From NCBI GenBank assembly GCA_035492055.1, contig DATJJR010000074.1:1-9348 (forward strand): a DNA stretch of 9,348 bases. Reading direction: 5' to 3'. This DNA comes from Ga0074130 sp035492055. Its GTDB lineage: Bacteria > Pseudomonadota > Gammaproteobacteria > Burkholderiales > Rhodocyclaceae. The notes under the pieces are model-generated. The model saw only the letters and a list, made by a program, of their open reading frames with translations, ran no database searches and was not told where the DNA came from. The first letter of the stretch is position 1. Each line of letters starts with the position of its first letter. Position numbers and translations under genes: made by a program. This document shows, one piece after another, positions 1-6,877 of this stretch.

Positions 1-423
1 GAAATGCCGCGAGCAACGGCCACCGTGTCTTCTGGCGGCCACGACTGGCACGGCATCTGTGCGGGACTCAAGCTGCTCGGGATGGCGCGCCAATTGGCGC
101 AGCATTGTGAATTGGCGAGTGTTGAGCCGCATGCCGTCACCTTGCGCCTGCCGCCTTTGCACAAGCATCTGTTGTCTGCAGCACCGCAGGCCAAATTGCA
201 ATCCGAACTTGAGCGTCACTTTGGCCACACTCTCAAGCTGAACGTGCAGATCGAAGATGTTGCCGGCGAAACGCCGGTTGCGCGCAGCAACACGATCAAG
301 CGCGAAAAGCATGAGCGTGCAGTCGCTGCGATCGAGGAAGATCCTTTCGTGCGTGAGGTCATCGAGCTTTTTGACGCGACGATCAACGAACAATCCATCA
401 AACCACTAGGCGACGCTCATTAG
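1..423 (+). CDS. dnaX: DNA polymerase III subunit gamma/tau, C-terminal end (5'-truncated by window)
   Basis: The reading frame is open from base 1 to the TAG at 421-423 and gives the last 140 residues of a longer protein. The segment beginning SGGHDWHGI, then LLGMARQLAQHCEL and VTLRLPPLHKHLL, has the pattern of the C-terminal domain of the tau form of DnaX (alternating helix and strand, conserved Trp, hydrophobic beta strands). In this family that domain binds the polymerase alpha subunit and ties the clamp loader to the replicative polymerase. The ATPase and clamp-loader domains lie outside the window. The ATG at 4 is simply an internal Met. The next genes, ybaB and recR on the same strand, are the standard dnaX-ybaB-recR order of proteobacteria and strengthen the call. 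The gap to ybaB is 29 bases. Identification is from the sequence pattern and context; no search was run. Confidence 0.88.
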   Translation, partial: EMPRATATVSSGGHDWHGICAGLKLLGMARQLAQHCELASVEPHAVTLRLPPLHKHLLSAAPQAKLQSELERHFGHTLKLNVQIEDVAGETPVARSNTIKREKHERAVAAIEEDPFVREVIELFDATINEQSIKPLGDAH

Positions 424-452
424 GCGCTGCCGCGAGCATTGGAGTTAGCAAA

Positions 453-782
453 ATGATGAAGGGTATGGGCGGTCTGGGCGGCCTGATGAAGCAGGCGCAG
501 CAGATGCAGGAACGGATGGCCAAGGCGCAAGAGGAGCTTGGCGGCATCGAGGTCGAAGGTGCCGCCGGTTCCGGCGCAGTCAAGGTCACGATGACCTGCA
601 AGCACGAGGTTCGCCGCATCAAGATCGATGCGTCCGTGATGGACGACAAGGACATGCTGGAAGACCTGATTGCGACTGCCGTGAACGATGCCGTGCGTCA
701 GGCTGCTGCCGTGTCGGAGGCGAAGATGTCGGGTTTCACGGCCGGACTCAATTTGCCGCCAGGCATGAAGCTACCGTTCTGA
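453..782 (+). CDS. ybaB: YbaB/EbfC family nucleoid-associated protein
   Basis: This 109-residue protein is the normal size for the YbaB/EbfC family of small dimeric DNA-binding proteins that coat the nucleoid. Residues 7-30 (GLGGLMKQAQQMQERMAKAQ and following) form the typical Gly/Met/Gln-rich N-terminal helix. The strand region VEGAAGSGAVKVTMTCKHEV follows at 34-53, then the helical MLEDLIATAVNDAVRQA. The C-terminus GLNLPPGMKLPF is the family signature. Two ATGs lie side by side at 453 and 456. GGAG at 441-444 is 8 bases from the first, which is why I start at 453. The gene lies between dnaX and recR, as in most proteobacteria. It is probably transcribed with dnaX, since no clear terminator is seen in the 29-base gap. 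Confidence 0.93.
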   Translation: MMKGMGGLGGLMKQAQQMQERMAKAQEELGGIEVEGAAGSGAVKVTMTCKHEVRRIKIDASVMDDKDMLEDLIATAVNDAVRQAAAVSEAKMSGFTAGLNLPPGMKLPF

Positions 783-829
783 TCTGCATGCACGATTTTG
801 ACAGCTTGGTTTTTTGACAGAGGCTGATT

Positions 830-1426
830 GTGAAGGAGCCCAATAGCCTTGAAGCATTGATCGATGCACTGCGTTGCCTGCCGGGTGTGGGGCCGAAGTC
901 CGCGCAGCGCATGGCTTACCATCTGTTGCAACGCGATCCGCGTGGAGCGGAAAAACTTTCCGCTGCATTGTCGGGTGCGCTTGCGAATCTCAAGCATTGC
1001 ACGCTTTGCAATACGTTCACCGAGGATGACATCTGCACGCGCTGCGCTTCCGGCAAGCGCGACGCCACGCAGCTCTGCGTGGTCGAAATGCCCATTGATA
1101 TGAATGTCATGGAGCAGACACATGCATACAACGGCCTGTACTATGTCTTGATGGGGCGCTTGTCGCCGCTTGACGGCGTTGGTCCGCGCGAGCTTAATTT
1201 CGAGCGCCTGATTCAGCGCGCTTCCGACGGCACGGTGCAGGAGGTCATCATGGCGACCAACTTCACCAACGAAGGCGAGGCGACGGCACACTATGTATCT
1301 GAGTTGTTGCGTGCACGCGGCCTCAAGGTCAGCCGCATCGCTCGTGGCGTACCGGTCGGCGGCGAACTTGAATTCACCGATGCCGGTACCGTTGCGCAGG
1401 CATTCATCGAACGCAGAGAGTATTGA
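830..1426 (+). CDS. recR: Recombination mediator RecR
   Basis: The 198-residue protein matches the usual RecR length of about 200. Domains in order: a helix-hairpin-helix near residues 14-35 (CLPGVGPKSAQRMAYHLL); a four-cysteine zinc finger with C57, C60, C69 and C72 (CTLCNTFTEDDICTRC); a Toprim domain from about 80 to 175 with LCVVEMPID, NGLYYVLMGRLSPLDGVGP and the acidic TNFTNEGEATA; and a C-terminal RGVPVGGELEFTDAGTVAQA tail. RecR works with RecO (and RecF) to load RecA on SSB-coated single-stranded DNA at gaps. The start codon is GTG at 830, chosen because it gives the canonical N-terminus (KEPNSLEALIDALRCLPG) and has CAGAGG at 818-823, six bases upstream. The stop overlaps the next gene's ATG (TGATG). 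Confidence 0.96.
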   Translation: MKEPNSLEALIDALRCLPGVGPKSAQRMAYHLLQRDPRGAEKLSAALSGALANLKHCTLCNTFTEDDICTRCASGKRDATQLCVVEMPIDMNVMEQTHAYNGLYYVLMGRLSPLDGVGPRELNFERLIQRASDGTVQEVIMATNFTNEGEATAHYVSELLRARGLKVSRIARGVPVGGELEFTDAGTVAQAFIERREY

Positions 1427-2643
1427 TGAGCGCGAAACCGCTCACCGGTTCGGCAACGAAGCCCTTGCAGGGCGTTCGCGTCATCGAGCTGGGTACCTTG
1501 ATCGCCGGGCCCTTTTGCTCGCGCATCCTGGCCGAGTTTGGTGCCGAAGTTATCAAGATCGAAACACCGGGCGAGGGCGATCCGCTACGCGCATGGCGCA
1601 AGATCTACGAAGGCACGTCGCTGTGGTGGTATTTGCAGGCGCGCAACAAGCAATCGCTGACACTGAATCTCAAGCAACCCGAAGGCATTGAGATACTCAA
1701 GAAGCTGGTCGCCGACGCCGACATCGTGGTCGAGAATTTCCGGCCTGGTGTACTGGAAAAGCTCGGCGTGGGTTGGGATGTGTTGTCCCAGATCAATCCC
1801 GGTTTGGTCATGGTGCGTTTGTCGGGCTTCGGTCAAACCGGGCCGATGGCACAGCAACCCGGTTTCGGTGCCATCGGTGAGTCCATGGGCGGTTTGCGTT
1901 ATGTCACCGGGTTTGCCGATCGGCCGCCGGTTAAAACAGGTATTTCCATTGGCGACTCGATCGCCGCGTTATGGGCTGCCATCGGCGCCTTGATGGCGTT
2001 GCGTCATCGTGAAGTGAATGGTGGTAAAGGCCAGGTAGTCGATGTCGCGCTCTATGAAGCTGTTTTTGCCATGATGGAAAGCCTGGTGCCGGAGTTCGAT
2101 GTGTTCGGTTTCGTGCGCGAACGTACCGGCAATGTCATGCCTGGCATTACGCCATCGAACACGCATACGACCAAGGACGGCAAGCATTTGATTGTTGGTG
2201 CTAACGGAGACGCGATCTTCCGGCGCTGCATGGAAGTCATGGGGCGTACTGATCTAGCTGTTGATCCGACCCTGCAGACCAATGCCGGGCGCGACCTTCG
2301 CGCAACTGAGCTGTATGGTGTCATCGACGATTGGGTCAAGCAGCATGATGAAAACGACGTGTTGAAGCAGCTCGGTGAAGCCGGCGTACCAGCCAGCCGC
2401 ATCTATTCCATCGCCGACATGTTTGACGATCCTCAATTCCTTGCCCGCGAAATGCTGAAGTCGGCGACATTGCCCGACGGTAAGCCATTCAAGATGCCGG
2501 GTATCGTGCCGCGCTTGACCGAAACCCCTGGCAATGTCGAAACCATTGGCCCGTCGCTCGGCGAGCATACCGAGCGCATATTGGGTAGCCTCGGATATGT
2601 CGCAGACGAAATTACGGCACTGAGGGAAAAAGGCGTCATTTGA
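1426..2643 (+). CDS. Family III CoA-transferase (CaiB/BaiF)
   Basis: The product is 405 residues when started at the ATG at 1426-1428, which shares its A with the recR stop TGA, so translation is likely coupled. The N-terminus PLQGVRVIELGTLIAGPFC, followed by LAEFGAEVIKIETPGEGD, NKQSLTLNLKQPEG and VVENFRPGVLEKLG, is the classic CaiB/BaiF pattern. The predicted catalytic aspartate is D177 in TGISIGDSIAALWA, equivalent to the Asp that forms the acyl-anhydride intermediate in formyl-CoA transferase. GKGQVVDVALYEAVFAMME is also conserved. The enzyme moves CoA between carboxylic acids in the cytoplasm. The substrate cannot be read from sequence: formate/oxalate, succinate with a dicarboxylate, or carnitine-type acids are all possible. 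Neighbours give no pathway hint. A 5-bp hairpin just after the stop has no U-run. Confidence 0.9.
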   Translation: MSAKPLTGSATKPLQGVRVIELGTLIAGPFCSRILAEFGAEVIKIETPGEGDPLRAWRKIYEGTSLWWYLQARNKQSLTLNLKQPEGIEILKKLVADADIVVENFRPGVLEKLGVGWDVLSQINPGLVMVRLSGFGQTGPMAQQPGFGAIGESMGGLRYVTGFADRPPVKTGISIGDSIAALWAAIGALMALRHREVNGGKGQVVDVALYEAVFAMMESLVPEFDVFGFVRERTGNVMPGITPSNTHTTKDGKHLIVGANGDAIFRRCMEVMGRTDLAVDPTLQTNAGRDLRATELYGVIDDWVKQHDENDVLKQLGEAGVPASRIYSIADMFDDPQFLAREMLKSATLPDGKPFKMPGIVPRLTETPGNVETIGPSLGEHTERILGSLGYVADEITALREKGVI

Positions 2644-2674
2644 CCCGTTACTCGGGTTCTCCTACGGCGCAAAC

Positions 2675-2706
2675 CCTATCGTTCCAAATACGCGATAGGT
2701 TATACT
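2675..2706 (+). promoter_or_regulatory. Palindrome abutting a TATACT hexamer upstream of petABC
   Basis: In the 152-base gap before petA, CCTATCG (2675-2681) is mirrored exactly by CGATAGG (2693-2699) around an 11-base spacer. Allowing one bulged C, the arms extend outward by AA/TT. The right arm runs directly into TATACT at 2701-2706, a 5/6 match to the sigma70 -10 box. A matching -35 box is not visible at 16-18 bases. A weaker alternative is TTGAAG (2718-2723) with TGCACT 17 bases later. The arrangement would suit an operator next to the petABC promoter, but binding and promoter activity are inference. A role as terminator of the CoA-transferase gene is unlikely because no U-run follows the stem. 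Confidence 0.4.
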
Positions 2707-2795
2707 CGACCCAGTCATTGAAGTAATTTATTGCACGTGCTGCACTCGAGTACTCTGGCAAGTCGCAGGATTCGATTCTTCCAAGGGGGTTTTCG

Positions 2796-3392
2796 ATGAG
2801 TTGTGATGGAAAGGTGGATTGCAGCCGTCGTCGTTTACTGGTGACGACGGCCGCCATCGGTGGGGTAGGCGGTGTCATGGTCGCCACGCCGTTTGTAAAG
2901 AGCATGCTTCCCTCCGAGCGGGCCAAAGCCGCCGGTGCGCCGGTTGAGGTGGATGTGTCAAAGCTTGGCCCCGGCGAGATGATGACGGTTGAATGGCGCG
3001 GCAAGCCTGTCTGGATTGTTAATCGTACCCAAGACATGCTGGCCTCCTTGCCCAAGGCCGATTCGCTCGTTAGCGATCCCAATTCCGAAAAACCGATGCA
3101 ACCGGCGTATTGCCAGAACGAGACGCGTTCGATCAAGCCGAATCTCTTTGTGGCGGTTGGCATCTGTACTCACCTTGGGTGTTCCCCGACACAGAAGTTC
3201 ATTGCGGGCGCTGACAGTGGCGTTACGCCGGACTGGCTGGGCGGTTTTCTTTGCCCTTGCCATGGCTCGACATTCGATCTGGCTGGCCGTGTCTACAAGA
3301 ACAAACCCGCGCCTGACAATCTCGAGGTGCCGCCGCATACGTATCTGAGCGACACCATGCTCCGAATCGGCGAAGACACGAAGGGGGCGTAA
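2796..3392 (+). CDS. petA: Ubiquinol-cytochrome c reductase, Rieske iron-sulfur subunit
   Basis: The 198-residue protein carries both Rieske cluster motifs: CTHLGC (C124, H126, C129) and CPCHGS (C153, C155, H156). These give the two Cys and two His [2Fe-2S] ligands plus the disulfide cysteines. The N-terminus has a twin-arginine signal, SRRRLLVTT at residues 10-18, followed by the hydrophobic AAIGGVGGVMVA anchor. The protein is therefore folded with its cluster in the cytoplasm, exported by Tat and kept in the inner membrane by this helix. It takes an electron from quinol at the Qo site of cytochrome b and passes it to cytochrome c1. The ATG at 2796 has a strong AAGGGGG at 2783-2789. The stop TAA ends one base before the petB ATG, so the three pet genes form one operon. 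Confidence 0.97.
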   Translation: MSCDGKVDCSRRRLLVTTAAIGGVGGVMVATPFVKSMLPSERAKAAGAPVEVDVSKLGPGEMMTVEWRGKPVWIVNRTQDMLASLPKADSLVSDPNSEKPMQPAYCQNETRSIKPNLFVAVGICTHLGCSPTQKFIAGADSGVTPDWLGGFLCPCHGSTFDLAGRVYKNKPAPDNLEVPPHTYLSDTMLRIGEDTKGA

Positions 3393-4871
3393 ATGGGCAA
3401 CGTAAACTCTCCTGAAAAGTACAAGTCCGACGGTTCCGCTGCCGGTGGCTTGCTTGAGTGGGTTGATGCGCGCTTTCCGCTGGTGTCGCTGTGGAAAGAG
3501 CATCTGTCCGAGTACTACGCGCCGAAGAACTTCAACTTCTGGTACTTCTTCGGCTCGCTGGCCTTGTTCGTTCTGGTGATCCAGATCGTCACCGGCATTT
3601 TCCTTGTCATGCACTTCAAGCCCGATGCGGCATTGAACGCTTCTGGGGTACCAACGGCCTTTGCCAGCGTCGAATACATCATGCGCGACGTGCCGTGGGG
3701 TTGGCTGATCCGCTACATGCATTCGACAGGTGCATCGGCGTTCTTCATCGTCGTTTATCTGCATATGTTCCGCGGCTTGCTCTACGGCTCGTATCGTCGA
3801 CCGCGTGAGCTGATCTGGATCTTCGGCCTGCTGATTTTCCTGTGTTTGATGGGCGAAGCCTTCTTCGGCTACTTGCTGCCGTGGGGACAAATGTCGTTCT
3901 GGGGCGCGCAAGTCATCGTCAATCTGTTCTCGGCGATTCCTTTCGTCGGTCCCGATCTGTCCCTTTGGCTACGCGGCGATTATGTTGTCGGGGATGCAAC
4001 GCTCAACCGCTTCTTCAGTTTCCACGTCATTGCCATGCCGCTGGTGCTTTTGGGGTTGGTGGCGGCGCACATCATTGCGCTGCATGAGGTCGGCTCAAAC
4101 AATCCCGATGGCGTGGAGATCAAGAAATACAAGGACGAGAAGGGCATTCCGCTCGACGGCATTCCTTTCCACCCGTATTACACGGTCAAGGATATCGTTG
4201 GCGTCGTGGTTTTCCTGATCGTGTTCGCGGCCATCGTGTTCTTCAAACCGGAAGGCGGCGGCTACTTTCTTGAGTACAACAATTTCATTCCTGCTGATCC
4301 GCTCAAGACGCCACCGCACATTGCGCCAGTTTGGTACTTCACGCCGTTCTATTCGATTCTGCGGGCAGTGACGTCGGATTTCATTCCTTTTCTGTGGCTA
4401 TTCCTTGGTGGCGTTGGGCTGTTATCTGTGCGCCCCTCCAAATTGCCGATTTTGGTGAAACTGGGGTATCTCGGATTTGTTGGCGCGATGTTCGTATTGC
4501 TCGGTGTGCCATCTGTCGTGGCCGGCTGGTTTGGCATCAAGCTCAGCGCCTTTATCTTTGTTGGTCTGGAAGCCAAGTTCTGGGGCGTGGTGTCGATGGG
4601 GGCTTCGGTGTTGGTGATCGGAGCTTTGCCATGGCTTGATCAAAGCCCGGTCAAATCCATTCGCTACCGCGGTGTGCTCTACAAGTCGGCACTGGCGATC
4701 TTCGTGGTGTGCTTCTTCATTCTTGGATATCTCGGTGTCCAGCCGCCCAATCCGGCACGAACTGTCGTGTCGCAGGTCTGCACAATCCTTTATTTCTCGT
4801 TTTTCCTGCTGTTGCCTTGGTACAGCAGGATCGATAAATGCAAGCCGGAGCCGGAAAGGGTGACAGGATGA
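3393..4871 (+). CDS. petB: Cytochrome b of the bc1 complex
   Basis: The protein is 492 residues with many membrane helices. Helix B carries H110 and H124, and helix D carries H211 and H226, as heme b ligands. The ligand-linked motifs RYMHSTGASAFFIVVYLHMFRG and HEVGSNNPDG are clear. The Qo motif is PVWY at 312-315 rather than PEWY, within IAPVWYFTPFYSILRAV. The C-terminal GVQPPNPARTVVSQVCTILYF matches the last helices of the short mitochondrial protein. Between the Qo motif and EAKFWGVVSMGAS (393-405) are about 65 residues with extra hydrophobic segments (roughly 330-346 and 357-381). These, plus a longer N-terminus, explain the length above the roughly 380 residues of mitochondrial cytochrome b. 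It oxidises ubiquinol at Qo, reduces quinone at Qi and helps generate proton motive force. AAGGGGG at 3381-3387 precedes the ATG, which directly follows the petA stop. Confidence 0.97.
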   Translation: MGNVNSPEKYKSDGSAAGGLLEWVDARFPLVSLWKEHLSEYYAPKNFNFWYFFGSLALFVLVIQIVTGIFLVMHFKPDAALNASGVPTAFASVEYIMRDVPWGWLIRYMHSTGASAFFIVVYLHMFRGLLYGSYRRPRELIWIFGLLIFLCLMGEAFFGYLLPWGQMSFWGAQVIVNLFSAIPFVGPDLSLWLRGDYVVGDATLNRFFSFHVIAMPLVLLGLVAAHIIALHEVGSNNPDGVEIKKYKDEKGIPLDGIPFHPYYTVKDIVGVVVFLIVFAAIVFFKPEGGGYFLEYNNFIPADPLKTPPHIAPVWYFTPFYSILRAVTSDFIPFLWLFLGGVGLLSVRPSKLPILVKLGYLGFVGAMFVLLGVPSVVAGWFGIKLSAFIFVGLEAKFWGVVSMGASVLVIGALPWLDQSPVKSIRYRGVLYKSALAIFVVCFFILGYLGVQPPNPARTVVSQVCTILYFSFFLLLPWYSRIDKCKPEPERVTG

Positions 4872-5587
4872 AGAAGATGAAAAAACTTCTGCTCACGCTG
4901 TTGTTCGTGCCTGCCATTGCCTTTGGCAGCGATACCGAGTTGCATCTTGACCATGCGCCGGACAAATCCGGCGACCAGGCCGCGCTGCAAAATGGTGCCA
5001 AATTGTTCGTAAACTATTGTTTAAGCTGCCATTCTGCGTCCTACATGCGTTATAGCCGCCTGCAGGATATCGGCTTGTCCGAGGCTCAAATCAAGGACAA
5101 TCTGTTGTTTACGGCCGACAAAGTGGGCGAGCCCATGCGCATCGCCATGCAACGTGACGATGCCAAGGCCTGGTTCGGGACCGCGCCGCCTGATTTGACC
5201 ATCATTGCCCGTGCTCGGGCATCGGAATTTGGCAGCGGCCCCGACTGGCTGTATACTTACCTGCGTTCCTTCTATCGTGATGAGTCCCGGCCAACCGGCT
5301 GGAACAATACGATATTTGAAAACGTCGGCATGCCACACGTCCTCTGGGAGCTTCAAGGTATCCAGGCAAAGGACGCGAATGGCAAGCTTGTTCTGGCAAC
5401 ACCAGGCAAGCTAACGCCGGAGCAGTATGACGAGGCCGTCGCCGATCTCGTGGCTTTCCTGACGTACATGGGCGAGCCGGTCAGCGAATATCGCAAGCAT
5501 TTGGGCGTCATGGTCATCGTGTTCCTGGCTGTTCTTCTTGTATTCGCCTATGCCTTGAAGCGCGCGTACTGGAAAGACATCCACTAA
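4868..5587 (+). CDS. petC: Cytochrome c1 of the bc1 complex
   Basis: From the ATG at 4868 the protein is 239 residues. An upstream in-frame ATG at 4838 exists, but 4868 gives a clean signal peptide (MKKMKKLLLTLLFVPAIAFG, cleavage near residue 20). It has GAAAGGG at 4854-4860 seven bases before it, and an ATGA overlap with the petB stop. The covalent heme site is CLSCH (C51, C54, H55). M155 in NVGMPHVLW is the likely sixth heme ligand. PPDLTIIARARAS is typical of the c1 fold. A single C-terminal anchor, roughly 212-230 (LGVMVIVFLAVLLVFAYAL), holds the heme domain on the periplasmic face. It receives electrons from the Rieske protein and passes them to soluble c-type cytochromes. It completes petABC, the standard betaproteobacterial order. 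Confidence 0.96.
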   Translation: MKKMKKLLLTLLFVPAIAFGSDTELHLDHAPDKSGDQAALQNGAKLFVNYCLSCHSASYMRYSRLQDIGLSEAQIKDNLLFTADKVGEPMRIAMQRDDAKAWFGTAPPDLTIIARARASEFGSGPDWLYTYLRSFYRDESRPTGWNNTIFENVGMPHVLWELQGIQAKDANGKLVLATPGKLTPEQYDEAVADLVAFLTYMGEPVSEYRKHLGVMVIVFLAVLLVFAYALKRAYWKDIH

Positions 5588-5645
5588 TCAGTTTTAGCGG
5601 AAACGAATCTATATGGGGCATCGTGAAGTGAGCGCACCGTCCGTC

Positions 5646-5664
5646 CGTCGCGTGGTGCGCGACG
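5646..5664 (+). other. Hairpin in the petC-sspA spacer
   Basis: CGTCGCG (5646-5652) and CGCGACG (5658-5664) form a perfect 7-bp GC-rich stem with a TGGTG loop, ending 26 bases before the ATG I prefer for sspA. No U-run follows, so it is not an ordinary intrinsic terminator. The reading frame of sspA is open through it back to an ATG at 5613, so the hairpin could be either leader RNA or coding sequence for an N-terminal extension. Any control of sspA translation is inference. Confidence 0.4.
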
Positions 5665-5690
5665 CCGACTATTCCTGGGGCACCAGTGCA

Positions 5691-6287
5691 ATGATGAATC
5701 TGTATTCGGGGACTACCGACCCGTTCAGTCATCGTTGCCGTATCGTCCTCTACGAAAAGCAGATGGACTTTCAGGTTATCGATGTTGACCTGTTCAATAA
5801 ACCGGAAGACATCGCTGTCATCAATCCGTACAACCGTGTCCCTGTGCTTGTTGATCGCGACCTCATTTTGTTTGAGGCCAATATCATCAATGAGTACATC
5901 GATGAACGCTTTCCGCATCCGCAGTTGATGCCGCCGGATCCGATCATGCGCGCACGCGCACGCCAGCTTCTGTTCACCATGGAACAAGAGCTGTTCAGCC
6001 ACATCGAAGCCATTGAGAAGAACCTCAAGTCGGCCGACAAGGCGCGTCAGCACATTCGTGAACGCCTCGTTGAACTGGCGCCGATGTTCAACAAGCAAAA
6101 GCACATGCTGGGCGAAGAGTTTTCGATGCTCGACGTGGCGATTGCGCCGCTGCTGTGGCGTCTGGATCACTACGGTATCGAACTGCCGAAGACGGCTGCA
6201 CCGATTCAGAAATACGCCGAGCGCATCTTCAGCCGCCAGGGCTTTATTGATGCGCTGACGCCTTCTGAAAAGGTGATGCGTCGTTAA
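5691..6287 (+). CDS. sspA: Stringent starvation protein A (GST-fold, RNA polymerase-associated)
   Basis: From 5691 the product is 198 residues, beginning MMNLYSGTTDPFSHRCRIVL, the usual SspA start. The N-terminal thioredoxin-like domain contains RVPVLVD with the cis-proline at about 51 and FEANIINEYIDERFPHP, including the conserved PHP surface patch. The C-terminal all-helical GST domain ends with FSMLDVAIAPLLWRLDHYGIEL. As in E. coli SspA, Asp replaces the catalytic Cys/Ser in TTDPFSH, so it is a non-enzymatic GST relative. In E. coli it binds RNA polymerase and shapes stationary-phase and stress transcription. The frame is open to an ATG at 5613, which would add 26 residues without obvious family similarity. 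Neither start has a strong ribosome binding site, so the start is unsettled. It lies downstream of petABC and upstream of sspB, the conserved arrangement. Confidence 0.93.
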   Translation: MMNLYSGTTDPFSHRCRIVLYEKQMDFQVIDVDLFNKPEDIAVINPYNRVPVLVDRDLILFEANIINEYIDERFPHPQLMPPDPIMRARARQLLFTMEQELFSHIEAIEKNLKSADKARQHIRERLVELAPMFNKQKHMLGEEFSMLDVAIAPLLWRLDHYGIELPKTAAPIQKYAERIFSRQGFIDALTPSEKVMRR

Positions 6288-6305
6288 AGCGTACGAATCA
6301 TCGCG

Positions 6306-6337
6306 AACGGCTGCTTCGGCAGCCGTTTTGTTTTTTT
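6306..6337 (+). terminator. Rho-independent terminator between sspA and sspB
   Basis: AACGGCTGC (6306-6314) and GCAGCCGTT (6319-6327) make a perfect 9-bp stem closed by a very stable TTCG tetraloop. The 3' side runs into TTTTGTTTTTTT (6326-6337). This is a textbook intrinsic terminator, 18 bases after the sspA stop. The U-tract ends where the sspB ribosome binding site AAGG (6338-6341) begins. Confidence 0.95.
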
Positions 6338-6348
6338 AAGGTCAGCAA

Positions 6349-6807
6349 ATGAGCAATATATCCACCAAGCCCTATCTTATTCGCGCGCTTTGGCAATGGG
6401 CCATTGATCAAGGCCAGACGCCACAGATCGTGGTGGCCGTCGATGAACATACCCAAGTCCCGGCGGGTTATGTGAAAGACGGGCAGATCGTGCTCAATAT
6501 CGGGCTTGAAGCAACGAATCAGTTGGATATCGGCAACGAGTTCATTGCGTTTCAAGCGCGCTTTGGTGGCGTAGCGCAACAGATCTTTGTGCCTATCGAG
6601 CGCGTTGCTGCGATCTTTGCGCGTGAAAGCAACGAGGGCATGGGCTTCGAGATCGCTGAAACGCAAGCAGCCGAACAAACCAATGAACAATCGCCGATAC
6701 TGAAGCCGGTAGAGCATTCCAGCAACGAGATAGCTTCGGAAACATCGCCACCAGATGAGCCGACTCCCCCGAGCGGTGGGCGACCGCGGTTTACTGTCGT
6801 GAAATAA
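6349..6807 (+). CDS. sspB: ClpXP protease specificity-enhancing factor SspB
   Basis: The 152-residue protein begins with TKPYLIRALWQWAIDQGQTPQIVV, the SspB fold start. Family motifs DGQIVLNIGLEATNQLDIGNEFIAFQARFGG and the strand QQIFVPIERVAAIFARE follow. That folded domain (about 1-103) dimerises and binds ssrA-tagged peptides released from stalled ribosomes. Residues 104-144 are a flexible linker rich in Glu, Ser and Pro. The last eight residues, RPRFTVVK, are the ClpX-binding tail, comparable to the RVVK end of the E. coli protein. SspB delivers tagged substrates to ClpXP. AAGG at 6338-6341 is seven bases before the ATG. A strong terminator separates it from sspA, so expression depends on read-through, or on a promoter inside sspA that I could not identify. 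Confidence 0.95.
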   Translation: MSNISTKPYLIRALWQWAIDQGQTPQIVVAVDEHTQVPAGYVKDGQIVLNIGLEATNQLDIGNEFIAFQARFGGVAQQIFVPIERVAAIFARESNEGMGFEIAETQAAEQTNEQSPILKPVEHSSNEIASETSPPDEPTPPSGGRPRFTVVK

Positions 6808-6877
6808 CAGTAAAGCAGGCCGGGTTGGAAAAGGTGTTTTCTACGTTGACGCCAGACTAAAAGGATATTCGGTCCGT

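Noticed and set aside
698..1291. Minus-strand frame of 197 codons opposite ybaB and recR
   Set aside because: Antisense shadow of recR, whose zinc finger and Toprim motifs are intact.
2643..2657. Hairpin ACCCG-TTACT-CGGGT just after the CoA-transferase stop as a terminator
   Set aside because: Only five base pairs and no U-run follows, so it does not meet the pattern of an intrinsic terminator.
2958..3911. Minus-strand frame of 317 codons across petA and petB
   Set aside because: It lies opposite two certain genes with complete cofactor motifs, is rich in Arg, His and Gln as antisense frames are, and has no recognisable motif.
5514..6170. Minus-strand frame of 218 codons opposite petC end and sspA
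   Set aside because: Antisense shadow of sspA; no independent motif or ribosome binding site.
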